Assembly: GCF_936928535.1 (NCBI RefSeq)
Contig: NZ_CAKZHY010000037.1
Span: forward strand, 1 to 41,433
From: an uncultured Bradyrhizobium sp.
GTDB taxonomy: Bacteria; Pseudomonadota; Alphaproteobacteria; Rhizobiales; Xanthobacteraceae
DNA: 41,433 bases
Direction: 5' to 3'
This document shows, piece after piece, positions 1-9,776 of this stretch (the first letter of the stretch is position 1; every line of letters starts with the position of its first letter). The notes beneath the pieces were generated by a model, which saw only the letters and a program-made list of their open reading frames with translations, had not been told where the DNA came from and ran no database searches. The position numbers were made by a program, and so were the translations under genes.

Positions 1-20
1 GGATCATGTTCATACCAATT

Positions 21-1703
21 TCAGAAAGCGAGGTCGTCGGAAAGCTCGGTACTGGCCGCATGTATCGCGGCCAGGATCGACAGGTCGAGTGGGGTCATCT
101 CCAGGGTACCCCCGCTGATGAAATCCGGATCGTGGGTGCGGTCGGCGACGCCGCTCCACAGCACGCCGCTGTTGCGCAGGTCGATCATCTGGCCGCTGAC
201 GCGGGCGTAGCCCTTGGCGTCGCTGATCGCTACGAAACCGAAGTAATTGCGCACGCTGCCGGCGTCGCGCAACTGCAGCAGCAGCAGGCGGTCGATGCCG
301 GCGCTGGCGCGCAGCGCCGCGTAATCGTGGTCGGCGAACTTGTCGTCGCTGCCTGAACTACGCTTGGGATAGTCGTCAGGATTGACCGGCTGCTCCAGGA
401 TCCGCACCTGCAGGCCGCGCGCCTCCAGCTTCTTGGCGATGTCGCCGCGCAGCTGGCGGAACTGGCTCAGGTCGAGTGTCGCCAAGCGCTGGTTGAGCTG
501 GTCGGCGACGGCGTCATTGATGACGACGTCGATCAGGCCCTCCTTGCCCTGGCGGTAGGTGCGCGCCGGCGGCAGCGGCGCGGTGGCGTCGATGACGCCG
601 CCGCGCGGATGCGGGATGACGATGCGGCGCGCGAGCAGATGCAGGCGGTTTTGCAGGCCGCCCGGCAGCTGCCAGTTCTCGATGTTGAAATATTTGGGAT
701 CGCCGACGATGGGATGGCCGATATGCGCCATGTGGGCGCGGAGCTGGTGGGTGCGGCCCGTCACGGGCTTCAGCGACACCCAAGTCAGCTTGTTGCCGGC
801 GGTCTCGACCACCGCATAATACGTCACCGCGTGGCTGGCGCCCTCGTCGCCATGCTGGGCGATGCGCATGATGGTGTCGTCCTCGCTCTCCTCTTTCGCA
901 AGGAAGGTCGAGATGCGGCCCTGCTTCGGCTTCGGCAGGCCCGGCACCAGCGCCCAATAGACTTTTCTTGCCGAGCGCGAGCGGAACGCGCCGGTGAGAT
1001 GCGACGCGGCAAAGCGCGTCTTGGCAATCAACAGACAGCCTGACGTCTCGCGATCGATACGGTGCACGAGGCGCGGCTTCTGACCCTTGGAATCGCGCAT
1101 CACCTCCAGCATCTGGTCGATGTGGCGCGTCATGCCCGAGCCGCCCTGCACGGCGAGACCAGCCGGCTTGTTCAGCACGAGGACGTCGTCGTCCTCGTAG
1201 ATCGTCATCTCCTTCAGCGCCTTGAGCGTCTTCTGCGCGCCTTCCGAGAGCTCGTCGACGGCCTTCGGTGCGTCGAGCTTCAGCGGCGGAATACGGACGC
1301 TCTGGCCCTCTTCCAGGCGGTCCTTGCTGTCGACGCGCTTGCCGTCGACGCGCAGCTCGCCTTTGCGGACGACGCGCTGGATGTGGGAGAACGACAGGCC
1401 GGGAAAGCGCGCTTCGAGGAAGCGGTCGACGCGCATGTTGTTCTCGTCGGCCGTGACAGTGACGGTCTGCACCTTGGTCGGCAGCAGCGCCTCGACTGGT
1501 TTTGCCGGCGCGGCCCTCTCCGCTTCCGCCTTGGGCGGACGCCGCTCGGCGCGCTCGCCCGCAAAGCGCGGTGGCTTGCTACCGGGCTTGCCGCCCGGAC
1601 GCGGCCCGGCCTTCTTCGCGCTCCGTGCCTTGAACGGGCGCGATTCCTTGCGCTCATCGCGATCGCGAGGCTTTGGATTCATTCTCTTGATGCGGCGGCT
1701 CAT
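21..1703 (-). CDS. RluC/RluD-type 23S rRNA pseudouridine synthase with a foreign C-terminal domain
   Basis: Counting from the ATG at 1703, the first ~75 residues are a basic Arg/Lys/Pro-rich extension. An S4 RNA-binding domain follows (about residues 90-150, 'MRVDRFLEARFPGLSFSHIQ'), then the RluA-family catalytic domain with 'HRIDRETSG', whose Asp is the catalytic residue, and 'GRTHQLRAHM'. Such enzymes isomerise uridines in 23S rRNA in the cytoplasm. The family normally ends soon after '(T)APLPxHM'. Here the protein reads 'TAPLPP' near position 566 and then switches to about 180 residues ('ARTYRQGKEGLIDVVIND...') that do not belong to RluC and resemble a secreted or lipoprotein-type hypothetical, lacking a signal peptide. 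The start at 1703 overlaps the higA stop as ATGA; a second ATG at 1682 is possible. The enzyme family is clear; whether the fusion is functional is not known. Confidence 0.85.
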   Translation of the reverse strand: MSRRIKRMNPKPRDRDERKESRPFKARSAKKAGPRPGGKPGSKPPRFAGERAERRPPKAEAERAAPAKPVEALLPTKVQTVTVTADENNMRVDRFLEARFPGLSFSHIQRVVRKGELRVDGKRVDSKDRLEEGQSVRIPPLKLDAPKAVDELSEGAQKTLKALKEMTIYEDDDVLVLNKPAGLAVQGGSGMTRHIDQMLEVMRDSKGQKPRLVHRIDRETSGCLLIAKTRFAASHLTGAFRSRSARKVYWALVPGLPKPKQGRISTFLAKEESEDDTIMRIAQHGDEGASHAVTYYAVVETAGNKLTWVSLKPVTGRTHQLRAHMAHIGHPIVGDPKYFNIENWQLPGGLQNRLHLLARRIVIPHPRGGVIDATAPLPPARTYRQGKEGLIDVVINDAVADQLNQRLATLDLSQFRQLRGDIAKKLEARGLQVRILEQPVNPDDYPKRSSGSDDKFADHDYAALRASAGIDRLLLLQLRDAGSVRNYFGFVAISDAKGYARVSGQMIDLRNSGVLWSGVADRTHDPDFISGGTLEMTPLDLSILAAIHAASTELSDDLAF

Positions 1704-2017
1704 GCGGTTTTTCCAAGCTTTCGTGTCGACTGCGTGTTGGCGCGCCGGGGCAGCGACGCAACTTGCGCGCCCACCTCCTTCTCCGCCAGCCGCAGCTCGT
1801 ATTGCTGTTGCAGATTCATCCAGAATTGCGGGCTGGTGCCAAACCAATGACCTAGGCGCAGAGCCGTATCGGCAGTAATGCCGCGCTGTCCGTTGATGAT
1901 ACCAGTGATGCGATTGACAGGCACATCGATCTGACGCGACAGCTCCGCGGCAGTTATGCCGAGTTCGCGCAGCTCTTCGGCAAGCTGTTCGCCGGGATGA
2001 ATGGGCGTGCGGGGCAT
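1700..2017 (-). CDS. higA: HigA-type antitoxin, XRE/HTH family
   Basis: This 105-residue protein has the HigA signature: 'PRTPIHPGEQLAEELRELGI' at the N-terminus, a helix-turn-helix around residues 20-75 ('TAAELSRQIDVPVNRITGII'), then 'ALRLGHWFGTSPQFWMNLQ'. HigA antitoxins neutralise the HigB mRNA interferase and, with it, repress their own promoter. The start is preceded by AAGGA at good spacing. The gene lies 9 bases after higB, in the toxin-first order usual for higBA. Its stop overlaps the ATG at 1703 of the downstream pseudouridine synthase (ATGA), so that gene may be translationally coupled to the module. Confidence 0.93.
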   Translation of the reverse strand: MPRTPIHPGEQLAEELRELGITAAELSRQIDVPVNRITGIINGQRGITADTALRLGHWFGTSPQFWMNLQQQYELRLAEKEVGAQVASLPRRANTQSTRKLGKTA

Positions 2018-2026
2018 GAGCTTCCT

Positions 2027-2311
2027 TTAGTGATAGTCGACGATCTCTACATCAGTTGGGCCAAGTGACCCGTCTGGCCAACTGAAGCAGATCCGCCATT
2101 GATCATTAATCCGGATCGAGAATTGTCCTGTACGATCGCCCTTCAAGGCTTCCAGCCGATTACCAGGCAACGCTGCCAAATCAGCCAAGCTTGTTGCCGC
2201 ATCTAATCGATCGAGACGCGTCTCTGCCTGGCGGGCAAATCCCGAGAATTCCTTAACGTGCTGGCCAGCGGCAAATCGCTCGGTGCGCTTGTCGCGGTAG
2301 CTGACGATCAT
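2027..2311 (-). CDS. higB: HigB-type toxin (RelE superfamily mRNA interferase)
   Basis: The 94-residue product matches the HigB/'killer' family. It has 'NRLEALKGDRTGQFSIRIND', then 'QWRICFSW', and ends 'VEIVDYH', the characteristic C-terminal strand with a terminal His. Members of this family cleave mRNA at the ribosome. It is the first gene of the higBA pair and directly follows the palindromic operator at 2328-2355. Length and motifs are intact, so it is probably active. The module interrupts the spacing between rarA and the pseudouridine synthase gene, suggesting acquisition by transfer. Confidence 0.92.
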   Translation of the reverse strand: MIVSYRDKRTERFAAGQHVKEFSGFARQAETRLDRLDAATSLADLAALPGNRLEALKGDRTGQFSIRINDQWRICFSWPDGSLGPTDVEIVDYH

Positions 2312-2327
2312 ACCGCGACCCTAACAA

Positions 2328-2355
2328 GATTTACGAGTTACGTAAATAGTAAATC
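2328..2355 (-). promoter_or_regulatory. Candidate higBA operator
   Basis: GATTTAC (2328-2334) is inverted as GTAAATC (2349-2355). Inside lies a further GTAAAT (2342-2347), and TTACGTAA (2338-2345) is a perfect 8-base palindrome. The AT-rich block is unlike the GC-rich surroundings and sits 17 bases upstream of the higB start, where HigA family repressors bind. Promoter hexamers within it were not assigned. Confidence 0.6.
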
Positions 2356-2367
2356 TGAGCGAAGCGT

Positions 2368-3698
2368 CTATTTCGCGCCCCGCTCTTTCCGCAGCTTCGC
2401 CCAGTAGTCCAGGCGCTTCCTGATCTCGCGCTCGAAGCCGCGCTCCGGCGGGTCGTAGAAGGTCTGGCGGCCCAGGGCTTCCGGAAAGTAGTCCTGCCCC
2501 GAAAAAGCGTCGGGGACGTCGTGGTCGTATTCGTAGCCTGAACCGTAGCCTTCCGACTTCATCAACTTGGTCGGCGAGTTCAGGATGTGCTTCGGCGGCA
2601 GCAACGAGCCGGCTTGCTTGGCCACCTGCATCGCCGTGCCGAACGCCGTGTAGACCGCGTTCGATTTCGGCGCGGTGGCGAGATAGACCACCGCTTGCGC
2701 GATGGCGAGCTCGCCTTCGGGATGGCCGAGGAAGTCGAAGGCGTCCTTGGCCGCATTGGCGATGACGAGCGCCTGCGGATCGGCAAGGCCGATATCCTCG
2801 ACCGCCATGCGCACGACGCGGCGCGCCAGGAACAGCGGATCCTCGCCGGCATCCAACATGCGCGCGAGATAATACAACGCAGCATCCGGATCGGAGCCGC
2901 GCACTGATTTATGCAGCGCCGAGATCAGGTTGTAATGGCCATCGGCCGACTTGTCGTAGATCGGCGCGCGACGCTGCAGGATGTCCTGCAATTGCGCGGC
3001 ATTGAAAATCTCGTCCGCGCGCGCCGAGCGCCACACCTCTTCGGCGAGCGTCAGCGAGGCCCTGCCATCGCCGTCGGCCATGCGCACCAGCACCGCCCTC
3101 GCCTCCGCATCGAGCGGCAGCCTGCGACCCTCGACCTCCTCGGCATGCGCGAACAGCTTTTCGATCGCGGCGGCATCGAGCGAGCGAAACACCAGGACGC
3201 GTGCCCGGGACAAAAGCGCCGCGTTGAGCTCGAAGGACGGGTTTTCCGTGGTGGCACCGACCATGACGACGGTGCCGTCCTCCATGACGGGCAGAAACGA
3301 ATCCTGCTGGGCGCGGTTGAACCTGTGCACCTCGTCGACGAACAGCAGCGTGCCCTTGCCCATCTCGCGGCGGGCGCGCGCGGCATCGAAGGCTTTCTTC
3401 AAGTCTGCGACACCGGAGAAGACCGCGGAGATCTGCTCGAAATGCAGGTCGGTCGCATCCGCGAGCAGCCGCGCCACCGTGGTCTTGCCGGTGCCCGGCG
3501 GTCCCCAGAACACCAGCGACCCCAGCGTGCGCGTCTCCAGCATGCGCGTCAGCGCGCCGTCGGGCCCGAGGATGTGATCCTGCCCGACGACCTCCGACAG
3601 CGCCCGCGGCCGCAGCCTGTCAGGCAGCGGATGCGGGGCGTCGTGATCGAGCCCCGCCGCGGCAAAGAGAGTTGGCGTCTCCTGTGGTCGCTTCGGAC

Positions 3699-3702
<4 letters not shown>
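2368..3702 (-). CDS. rarA: RarA/MgsA replication-associated recombination ATPase
   Basis: This 444-residue AAA+ ATPase has Walker A 'GPPGTGKT' (about 67-74), Walker B 'LLFVDEVHRF' (about 119-128), a sensor region 'GATTENPSFELNAALLSRA', and the C-terminal MgsA/clamp-loader-like half with 'LISALHKSVRGSDPDAALYY'. RarA acts in the cytoplasm at stalled replication forks, in contact with SSB and the replisome. The ATG at 3702 overlaps the stop of the upstream protease gene by 4 bases (ATGA), so the two are probably cotranscribed and translationally coupled. Full length for the family and no defects seen. Confidence 0.95.
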
Positions 3703-5105
<1,403 letters not shown>

Positions 5106-5420
5106 TCCTACCTCTTGGAAAAGACGCCGGAATATAGGCGCGTTCGCTCCCCAATAGAAGGGCGCCGGGCGGCAATATTCAGCCCCTTTCCGGTGTGTCC
5201 CGCCTGCAAGCCTGACGTGCGAAATCACAATCTGCATGGGGCGGTGGATTGGCATGATGCACATCATCCTGCATTCTCGTGCAAGGCGGATTCGGTTGCG
5301 GCGAATTTGCATCAGTGGGAACCGCAGAGCCGGGCGCGCACCGTCGCGGGGCAGTCATCGATCACTCTTAGGCTCTCCCGTTGCGACTTGGGGAAGTTCG
5401 TCAAAGGATGGAGTCACGAC
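5106..5420. promoter_or_regulatory. Divergent control region between protease and porin genes
   Basis: No gene is supported here although frames stay open. It holds a perfect interrupted palindrome, ATGATG-CA-CATCAT (5254-5267), that could be an operator for either gene. A TATATT hexamer lies on the minus strand near 5130 without a convincing -35 partner. A pho box was looked for because of the OprP-like porin and not convincingly found. Confidence 0.35.
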
Positions 5421-7052
5421 ATGAGCAGGACAAGAATAGCAGCCACGGCGATTGGTCTCGCCGGCGTGCTGGCAGCCTCACAGGCCCAGGCCCAATCAGC
5501 AAGCAATAGCGAGCAGGAGATCGCACTCCTGAAGCAGCAGTTGAAGATGCTGGAGCAGAAGCTCGACAAGCTTCAGAACCAGACCGCCGCGAACACGGCC
5601 GCCACGGCGAAAGTCCGGCAGGATGCGAAAGCCGAGGCCAAGGCCGAAGCGCGCTCGGAAGCGAAGGCAGCTCTCGCCAACGCCAACGCGGCAATTCCGG
5701 TCAAGGGTCCGGTGGCCCCGTCAGGCGTCGTGGTGACGATGCCGAACAACCGGCCGACCATCTGCACCGCGGACGAGCAGAACTGCGTTGCCATCACGAG
5801 CCGGGTGCATTGGGATGTCGGCGGGTACAATTACCGTCCCGACACGGCGGCGACGACACCGCAGAAGCTCGACAGTGGCGAGAACCTCCGCCGCGCGCGC
5901 ATCGGCATCGTCGGCAAGTTCTTCGGCGACTGGAATTACGCCCTGATCTATGATTTCGGCGGCTCGGCGGACGGCTTCGGCGGCACCGGCGCCGCCGGCG
6001 CCACCCCTGTCGGCTTCCTCCCGGGCGGCGGCACTTCGGGCGTCGAAAATGCCTATCTTAGCTACACCGGCCTCAAGCCGTTCGGCGGCAAGATGGCGGT
6101 CGAAGCCGGCGTGATGGACATCGCCTGGACGATGGACGAATCCACCAGCTCCAACGACATCATGTTCATGGAGCGCGCTTCGTCCGGCCTGATCGCGCAA
6201 AACATCGCAGCAGGCGACTTCCGTTCGGCGGTCGGCACCCGCTGGTGGAATGACCAGCTCTGGGTGGGCGCCTATGTCACCGGACCGACCACGGGCGCGA
6301 TCCACTCCGCCTCGAGCGTCTCCCCGCCCGGCAGCAGCGAGCAATATGGCGCGGTCGCTCGTATCGCCGGCAACCCGATCAGTGGCAATGGCTATTCGGT
6401 GCACATCGGTGCTGACGCGGAATGGCTGATCCAGCCGCCGCGCAACCTCGTGACGCAAGCGCAGACGCTCACGCTCAGCGACCGGCCCGAGCTACGCATC
6501 GACCCGACGACGCTGATCTCGACGGCTGCGATCGCCAACGTCTCCGGGGCGCAGGTCTACGGCGTCGAAGCGGCCGCGATCTACGGCTCGTTCATCGCGC
6601 AAGGCGAATATTACTGGTTCAATGTCGACCGCACGGCGAATACGGGCCTGCCGCCGTTCGGCGCCTCGAGCCTGAAATTCGACGGCGGCTACGCGCAAGT
6701 CGGTTATGTCCTGACCGGCGAGACCCGCTCCTACAATGCGGCGAACGCTGCCTACGGTGGCATCAAGCCGGCCAATCCCGTCTCACTCACCGGTGGCGGC
6801 TGGGGTGCCTGGGAAATCGCCGGACGCGTGAGCCAGATGAACCTGAACGATCAGCTTGCGACCGCGGCCGGCATCGCGGGTGGACGCCAGACCATCTATA
6901 CCGCGGCGCTGAACTGGTACGTCAACAACAACGTCCGCTTCATGCTCGACTATCTGCATGGCGACATCTCCAAGCAGGCGAGCGCCACCTCCTCGGTGAA
7001 CACGGGCTCGACGTTCAACGCGGTCGCGATGCGCACGCAGGTCGCGTTCTAA
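5421..7052 (+). CDS. Phosphate-selective-type outer membrane porin (OprP/OprO family)
   Basis: The ATG at 5421 is chosen because it follows GGAG at 7 bases and opens a signal peptide ('MSRTRIAATAIGLAGVLAAS', cut after about AQA24). The mature protein begins with a coiled coil, about residues 28-60 ('EQEIALLKQQLKMLEQKLDK'), typical of trimeric porins, then an Ala/Lys linker. The rest is beta-barrel sequence rich in alternating aromatic and glycine residues and ends in a terminal Phe ('AMRTQVAF'), the outer-membrane insertion signal. The fold resembles OprP/OprO phosphate or polyphosphate porins; the actual solute cannot be told from sequence. The product is 543 residues and the gene appears monocistronic. 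Confidence 0.85.
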   Translation: MSRTRIAATAIGLAGVLAASQAQAQSASNSEQEIALLKQQLKMLEQKLDKLQNQTAANTAATAKVRQDAKAEAKAEARSEAKAALANANAAIPVKGPVAPSGVVVTMPNNRPTICTADEQNCVAITSRVHWDVGGYNYRPDTAATTPQKLDSGENLRRARIGIVGKFFGDWNYALIYDFGGSADGFGGTGAAGATPVGFLPGGGTSGVENAYLSYTGLKPFGGKMAVEAGVMDIAWTMDESTSSNDIMFMERASSGLIAQNIAAGDFRSAVGTRWWNDQLWVGAYVTGPTTGAIHSASSVSPPGSSEQYGAVARIAGNPISGNGYSVHIGADAEWLIQPPRNLVTQAQTLTLSDRPELRIDPTTLISTAAIANVSGAQVYGVEAAAIYGSFIAQGEYYWFNVDRTANTGLPPFGASSLKFDGGYAQVGYVLTGETRSYNAANAAYGGIKPANPVSLTGGGWGAWEIAGRVSQMNLNDQLATAAGIAGGRQTIYTAALNWYVNNNVRFMLDYLHGDISKQASATSSVNTGSTFNAVAMRTQVAF

Positions 7053-7091
7053 CGCGGTCCCTTCCGGGAGCGGCACGCCGCTCCCGGATAT

Positions 7092-7469
7092 CTACGCCGC
7101 GCGCTTCGGTTTCCTGACGACCACCGGTGGCGGTGCGCAGGACAGCCGCTGCTGGTGGCTCTCGCCCCACGCTTTCAGAATGTCGATGACCGGCCGCAGG
7201 CTCTCACCGAGCTCGGAGAGGCAATATTCCACGCGCGGTGGCACCTCGGCATAGACCTTGCGAATGACGAGCTTGTCCTCCTCCAGCGCGCGAAGCTGCT
7301 TGGTGAGCATGCGCTGGGTGATGCCTGGCATCATGCGGCGCAATTCGCCGAAGCGCTGGGTGCCGCTCTGCAGATGATAGAGGATCACCCCCTTCCATTT
7401 GCCGTCGATCAGGTCCAGCGTCGCCTCGACCGAACAGCCCGGACGACGGGCAAAATTGCGCCGTTTCAT
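7092..7469 (-). CDS. HxlR-family transcriptional regulator
   Basis: The 125-residue protein shows the HxlR winged-helix pattern: 'RPGCSVEATLDLIDGKWKGV' with the conserved Cys12, then 'GTQRFGELRRMMPGITQRML', the recognition helix, and 'RKVYAEVPPRVEYCLSELG'. Family members often sense electrophiles or quinones through the N-terminal Cys and repress a neighbouring detoxifying oxidoreductase. The start at 7469 is chosen from the family N-terminus; the open frame upstream has no domain sequence. It is divergent from the oxidoreductase at 7591, the usual arrangement for regulator and target. Confidence 0.92.
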   Translation of the reverse strand: MKRRNFARRPGCSVEATLDLIDGKWKGVILYHLQSGTQRFGELRRMMPGITQRMLTKQLRALEEDKLVIRKVYAEVPPRVEYCLSELGESLRPVIDILKAWGESHQQRLSCAPPPVVVRKPKRAA

Positions 7470-7590
7470 CTGTATTTTCCCAATAGTATCCAAACAGGGA
7501 CTATATCCCCAAATGTACAGTACTTGCCAAATGGGAGCCAGCGCGACAGTTAAGACGCCAAGCGAATACGCCATCTGATGGAGACAAGCC
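7470..7590. promoter_or_regulatory. Divergent promoter/operator region of the HxlR and oxidoreductase genes
   Basis: A possible minus-strand promoter for the regulator is TTGGGG (7507-7512), an 18-base spacer and TACTAT (7483-7488), very close to the ATG at 7469. GTAC-A-GTAC (7515-7523) and GGGA-N5-TCCC (7497-7509) are short palindromes that could bind the HxlR dimer. The plus-strand promoter was not resolved. Confidence 0.35.
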
Positions 7591-8604
7591 ATGAAGGCCG
7601 TCGGCTACAAAAAGTCGCTTCCGATCGAGGATCAGGACGCGCTGATCGATTTCGAGACCGCCAAGCCAGAGCCGAAGGGACGCGACATCCGCGTCGCCGT
7701 GAAGGCGATCTCGGCCAATCCAGTCGATTACAAGGTGCGCAAGCGCGCCGCGCCGCCCGAGGGCGAGACGAAGATTCTGGGCTATGACGCCGCCGGCATC
7801 GTCGACGCCGTCGGCCCCGAAGTCACGCTGTTCAAGCCGGGTGACGAGGTGTTCTACGCCGGCTCGATCCTGCGCCAGGGCACCAACTCCGAATTCCATC
7901 TGGTTGATGAGCGCATCGTCGGCAACAAGCCGAAGTCACTCTCGTTCGCGCAGGCCGCAGCGCTGCCCCTAACCTCCATCACCGCCTGGGAATTGCTATT
8001 CGATCGTCTCGGCGCGGTCCCCGGCAAGAGCGTCGATCCGCGCACGCTGCTGATCACCGGCGGCGCCGGCGGTGTCGGCTCGATCCTGATCCAACTCGCG
8101 CGACGCCTCACCGGCCTCACCGTGGTTGCGACCGCGACGCGGCCGGAATCGCAGACATGGTGCCTTGATCTCGGCGCGCACACGGTGATCGACCACGGCA
8201 AGCCGATGAAGGAGCAGATCGAGAAGCTCAAGCTGCCGCCGGTCGCGCTGGTCGCAAGCCTCACCTTCACCGATCAGCACTACAAGGGTATCGCCGAGTT
8301 CATGGCGCCGCAGGGCCGCTTCGGCCTGATCGACGATCCCCCGGAATTCGCCATGAGCACATTCAAGGGCAAGGCGATCTCGGTGCACTGGGAATCGATG
8401 TTCACGCGCTCCTCGTTCCAGACGCCTGACATGATCGCGCAGCATCACCTGCTGAACGACGTCGCCGATCTCATCGACAAGGGCGTGCTGCGCACCACGC
8501 TCGACCAGACCTTCGGCACGATCAACGCGGCCAACCTCAAGCGCGCGCACGCGTTGCTCGAGAGCGGCAAGTCGCGCGGCAAGATTGTGCTGGAGGGGTG
8601 GTAG
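7591..8604 (+). CDS. Zinc-type alcohol dehydrogenase-like / NADPH:quinone oxidoreductase family protein
   Basis: The 337-residue protein belongs to the medium-chain dehydrogenase/reductase superfamily. It has 'ISANPVDYKVRKR' and 'GYDAAGIVDAVG' in the N-terminal GroES-like domain and 'TGGAGGVGSILIQLARR' as the NADP-binding motif of the Rossmann domain. The structural zinc Cys cluster of true alcohol dehydrogenases is absent, which places it with the zinc-free quinone oxidoreductase-like branch (annotated in many genomes as zinc-binding alcohol dehydrogenase family). It probably reduces quinones or enones with NADPH in the cytoplasm. The divergent HxlR gene suggests inducible expression. The true substrate is unknown. 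Confidence 0.88.
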   Translation: MKAVGYKKSLPIEDQDALIDFETAKPEPKGRDIRVAVKAISANPVDYKVRKRAAPPEGETKILGYDAAGIVDAVGPEVTLFKPGDEVFYAGSILRQGTNSEFHLVDERIVGNKPKSLSFAQAAALPLTSITAWELLFDRLGAVPGKSVDPRTLLITGGAGGVGSILIQLARRLTGLTVVATATRPESQTWCLDLGAHTVIDHGKPMKEQIEKLKLPPVALVASLTFTDQHYKGIAEFMAPQGRFGLIDDPPEFAMSTFKGKAISVHWESMFTRSSFQTPDMIAQHHLLNDVADLIDKGVLRTTLDQTFGTINAANLKRAHALLESGKSRGKIVLEGW

Positions 8605-8616
8605 CCGAGACGGTCT

Positions 8617-8709
8617 CGTAGGGTGAGCAAAGGCGCCTTGCGCCGTGCCCACCATCTCGCAATGACGTCGACAGAGGGTGGGCACGCTGCGCTTTGCCCA
8701 CCCTGCGAT
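8617..8709. repeat. Paired inverted REP-like elements
   Basis: Two copies of the same motif in opposite orientation lie between convergent genes. The first is AGGGTGAGCA...TGCCCACC (8620-8653); the second, read on the other strand, is AGGGTGGGCA...TGCCCACCCT (8675-8704), a perfect 10-base stem with a 10-base loop. I recognise 'GGGTGGGCAAAG...GCGTGCCCACC' as a frequent intergenic repeat of Bradyrhizobium. The head-to-head pair is like a BIME and may stabilise or terminate the converging transcripts. Confidence 0.7.
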
Positions 8710-8717
8710 TTTTGCGG

Positions 8718-9776
8718 CTATCGCAAGATCCCCGACAACGCCGCCAACAGCCGGTCGGTCTGCTCATCCGTGCCCACGGTGATGCGCAGATAGTCGGAGA
8801 TGCGAGCCGCACAAAAGTGGCGGACGATCACGGCCTGCTCCCGCAGCGCCGCCGCTAGCTTCGCCCCCTCATGGGCGGGATGGCGCGCGAAGACGAAATT
8901 GGCCAGCGAGGGCAGCACTTCGAAGCCCGCTTCCTTCAATCCGCGGATCAGCCGCACCCGGCCCTCGATCACGCGACGGCGGCTCTGCTGGAAATAGTCC
9001 TCGTCCTCGAGGGAGGCGATCGCACCGGCCTGGGCGGGCCGGCCGAGCGGATATGAATTGAAGCTGTCCTTGACGCGCGTCAGCGCGTCGATCAGAGCGG
9101 CATCGCCGATCGCATATCCGACCCGAAGCCCGGCCAGTGCGCGTGACTTGGACATGGTCTGCACGACCAGGAGATTGCGATGGGACGCGGCCAGCGGAAT
9201 CGCGGTCTCCGCGCCGAAATCGACATAGGCCTCATCGACGACCACGGGCACATCAGGATGCGCGTCCAGCAAAGTCGCGATCTCGGCGCGTGACAGCGCG
9301 ATCCCCGTCGGCGCGTTCGGATTGGGGATAATGATCGCGCCAGCCTGTCGACGATAGTCCGCAACGCGAATCTGCATGGCCTGATCGAGCGGCACTGTCT
9401 CGTAGGCAATGCCGAACAGACGGCAGTACACCGGATAGAAACTGTAGGTGATATCGGGAAACAGCAGCGGCGCGTCATGCTTGAGCAGCGCGACGAAGGC
9501 ATGCGCCAGCACCTCATCCGAACCGTTGCCGACGAACACCTGCTCGGGTCTCACGCCGTGATAGGTGGCAAGAACCTCCCTCAGCGTCGTCGCCTGCGGG
9601 TCCGGATAGAGACGCAGCGTATCGGCCGCCGCGTCACGGATCGCCTGCAGCGCCCGCGGCGACGGACCGAGCGGGTTCTCATTGGTGTTGAGCTTGACCA
9701 GATCCGCCATGCGCGGCTGCTCGCCCGGCACATAGGGCTTCAACTCATGCGTCAGGCTGCTCCAGAAACGGCTCAT
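8718..9776 (-). CDS. hisC: Histidinol-phosphate aminotransferase
   Basis: This 352-residue fold-type I PLP enzyme has '[12 protein letters not shown]' at the N-terminus, 'GNGSDEVL', the substrate-side 'NPNAPTG' and '[10 protein letters not shown]', and the Schiff-base Lys210 in '[17 protein letters not shown]'. A C-terminal Arg lies in 'DYLRITVGT'. It transfers an amino group from glutamate to imidazole acetol phosphate in histidine synthesis; some homologues prefer aromatic or other substrates. Its ATG overlaps the stop of the ClC gene by 4 bases, so it is read second in that pair. No other his genes are in the window, so it may be a secondary hisC copy. Confidence 0.9.
   Translation of the reverse strand: MSRFWSSLTHELKPYVPGEQPRMADLVKLNTNENPLGPSPRALQAIRDAAADTLRLYPDPQATTLREVLATYHGVRPEQVFVGNGSDEVLAHAFVALLKHDAPLLFPDITYSFYPVYCRLFGIAYETVPLDQAMQIRVADYRRQAGAIIIPNPNAPTGIALSRAEIATLLDAHPDVPVVVDEAYVDFGAETAIPLAASHRNLLVVQTMSKSRALAGLRVGYAIGDAALIDALTRVKDSFNSYPLGRPAQAGAIASLEDEDYFQQSRRRVIEGRVRLIRGLKEAGFEVLPSLANFVFARHPAHEGAKLAAALREQAVIVRHFCAARISDYLRITVGTDEQTDRLLAALSGILR

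Noticed and set aside
5106..5312. Upstream extension of the Do-like protease
   Set aside because: The 69 extra residues are not protease-like and would precede the signal peptide; the ATG at 5105 has a good ribosome site.
5361..5378. Possible pho box before the OprP-like porin (CAGTCAT plus a second half-site)
   Set aside because: The first half resembles CTGTCAT but the second, after 4 bases, matches in only about three of seven positions.
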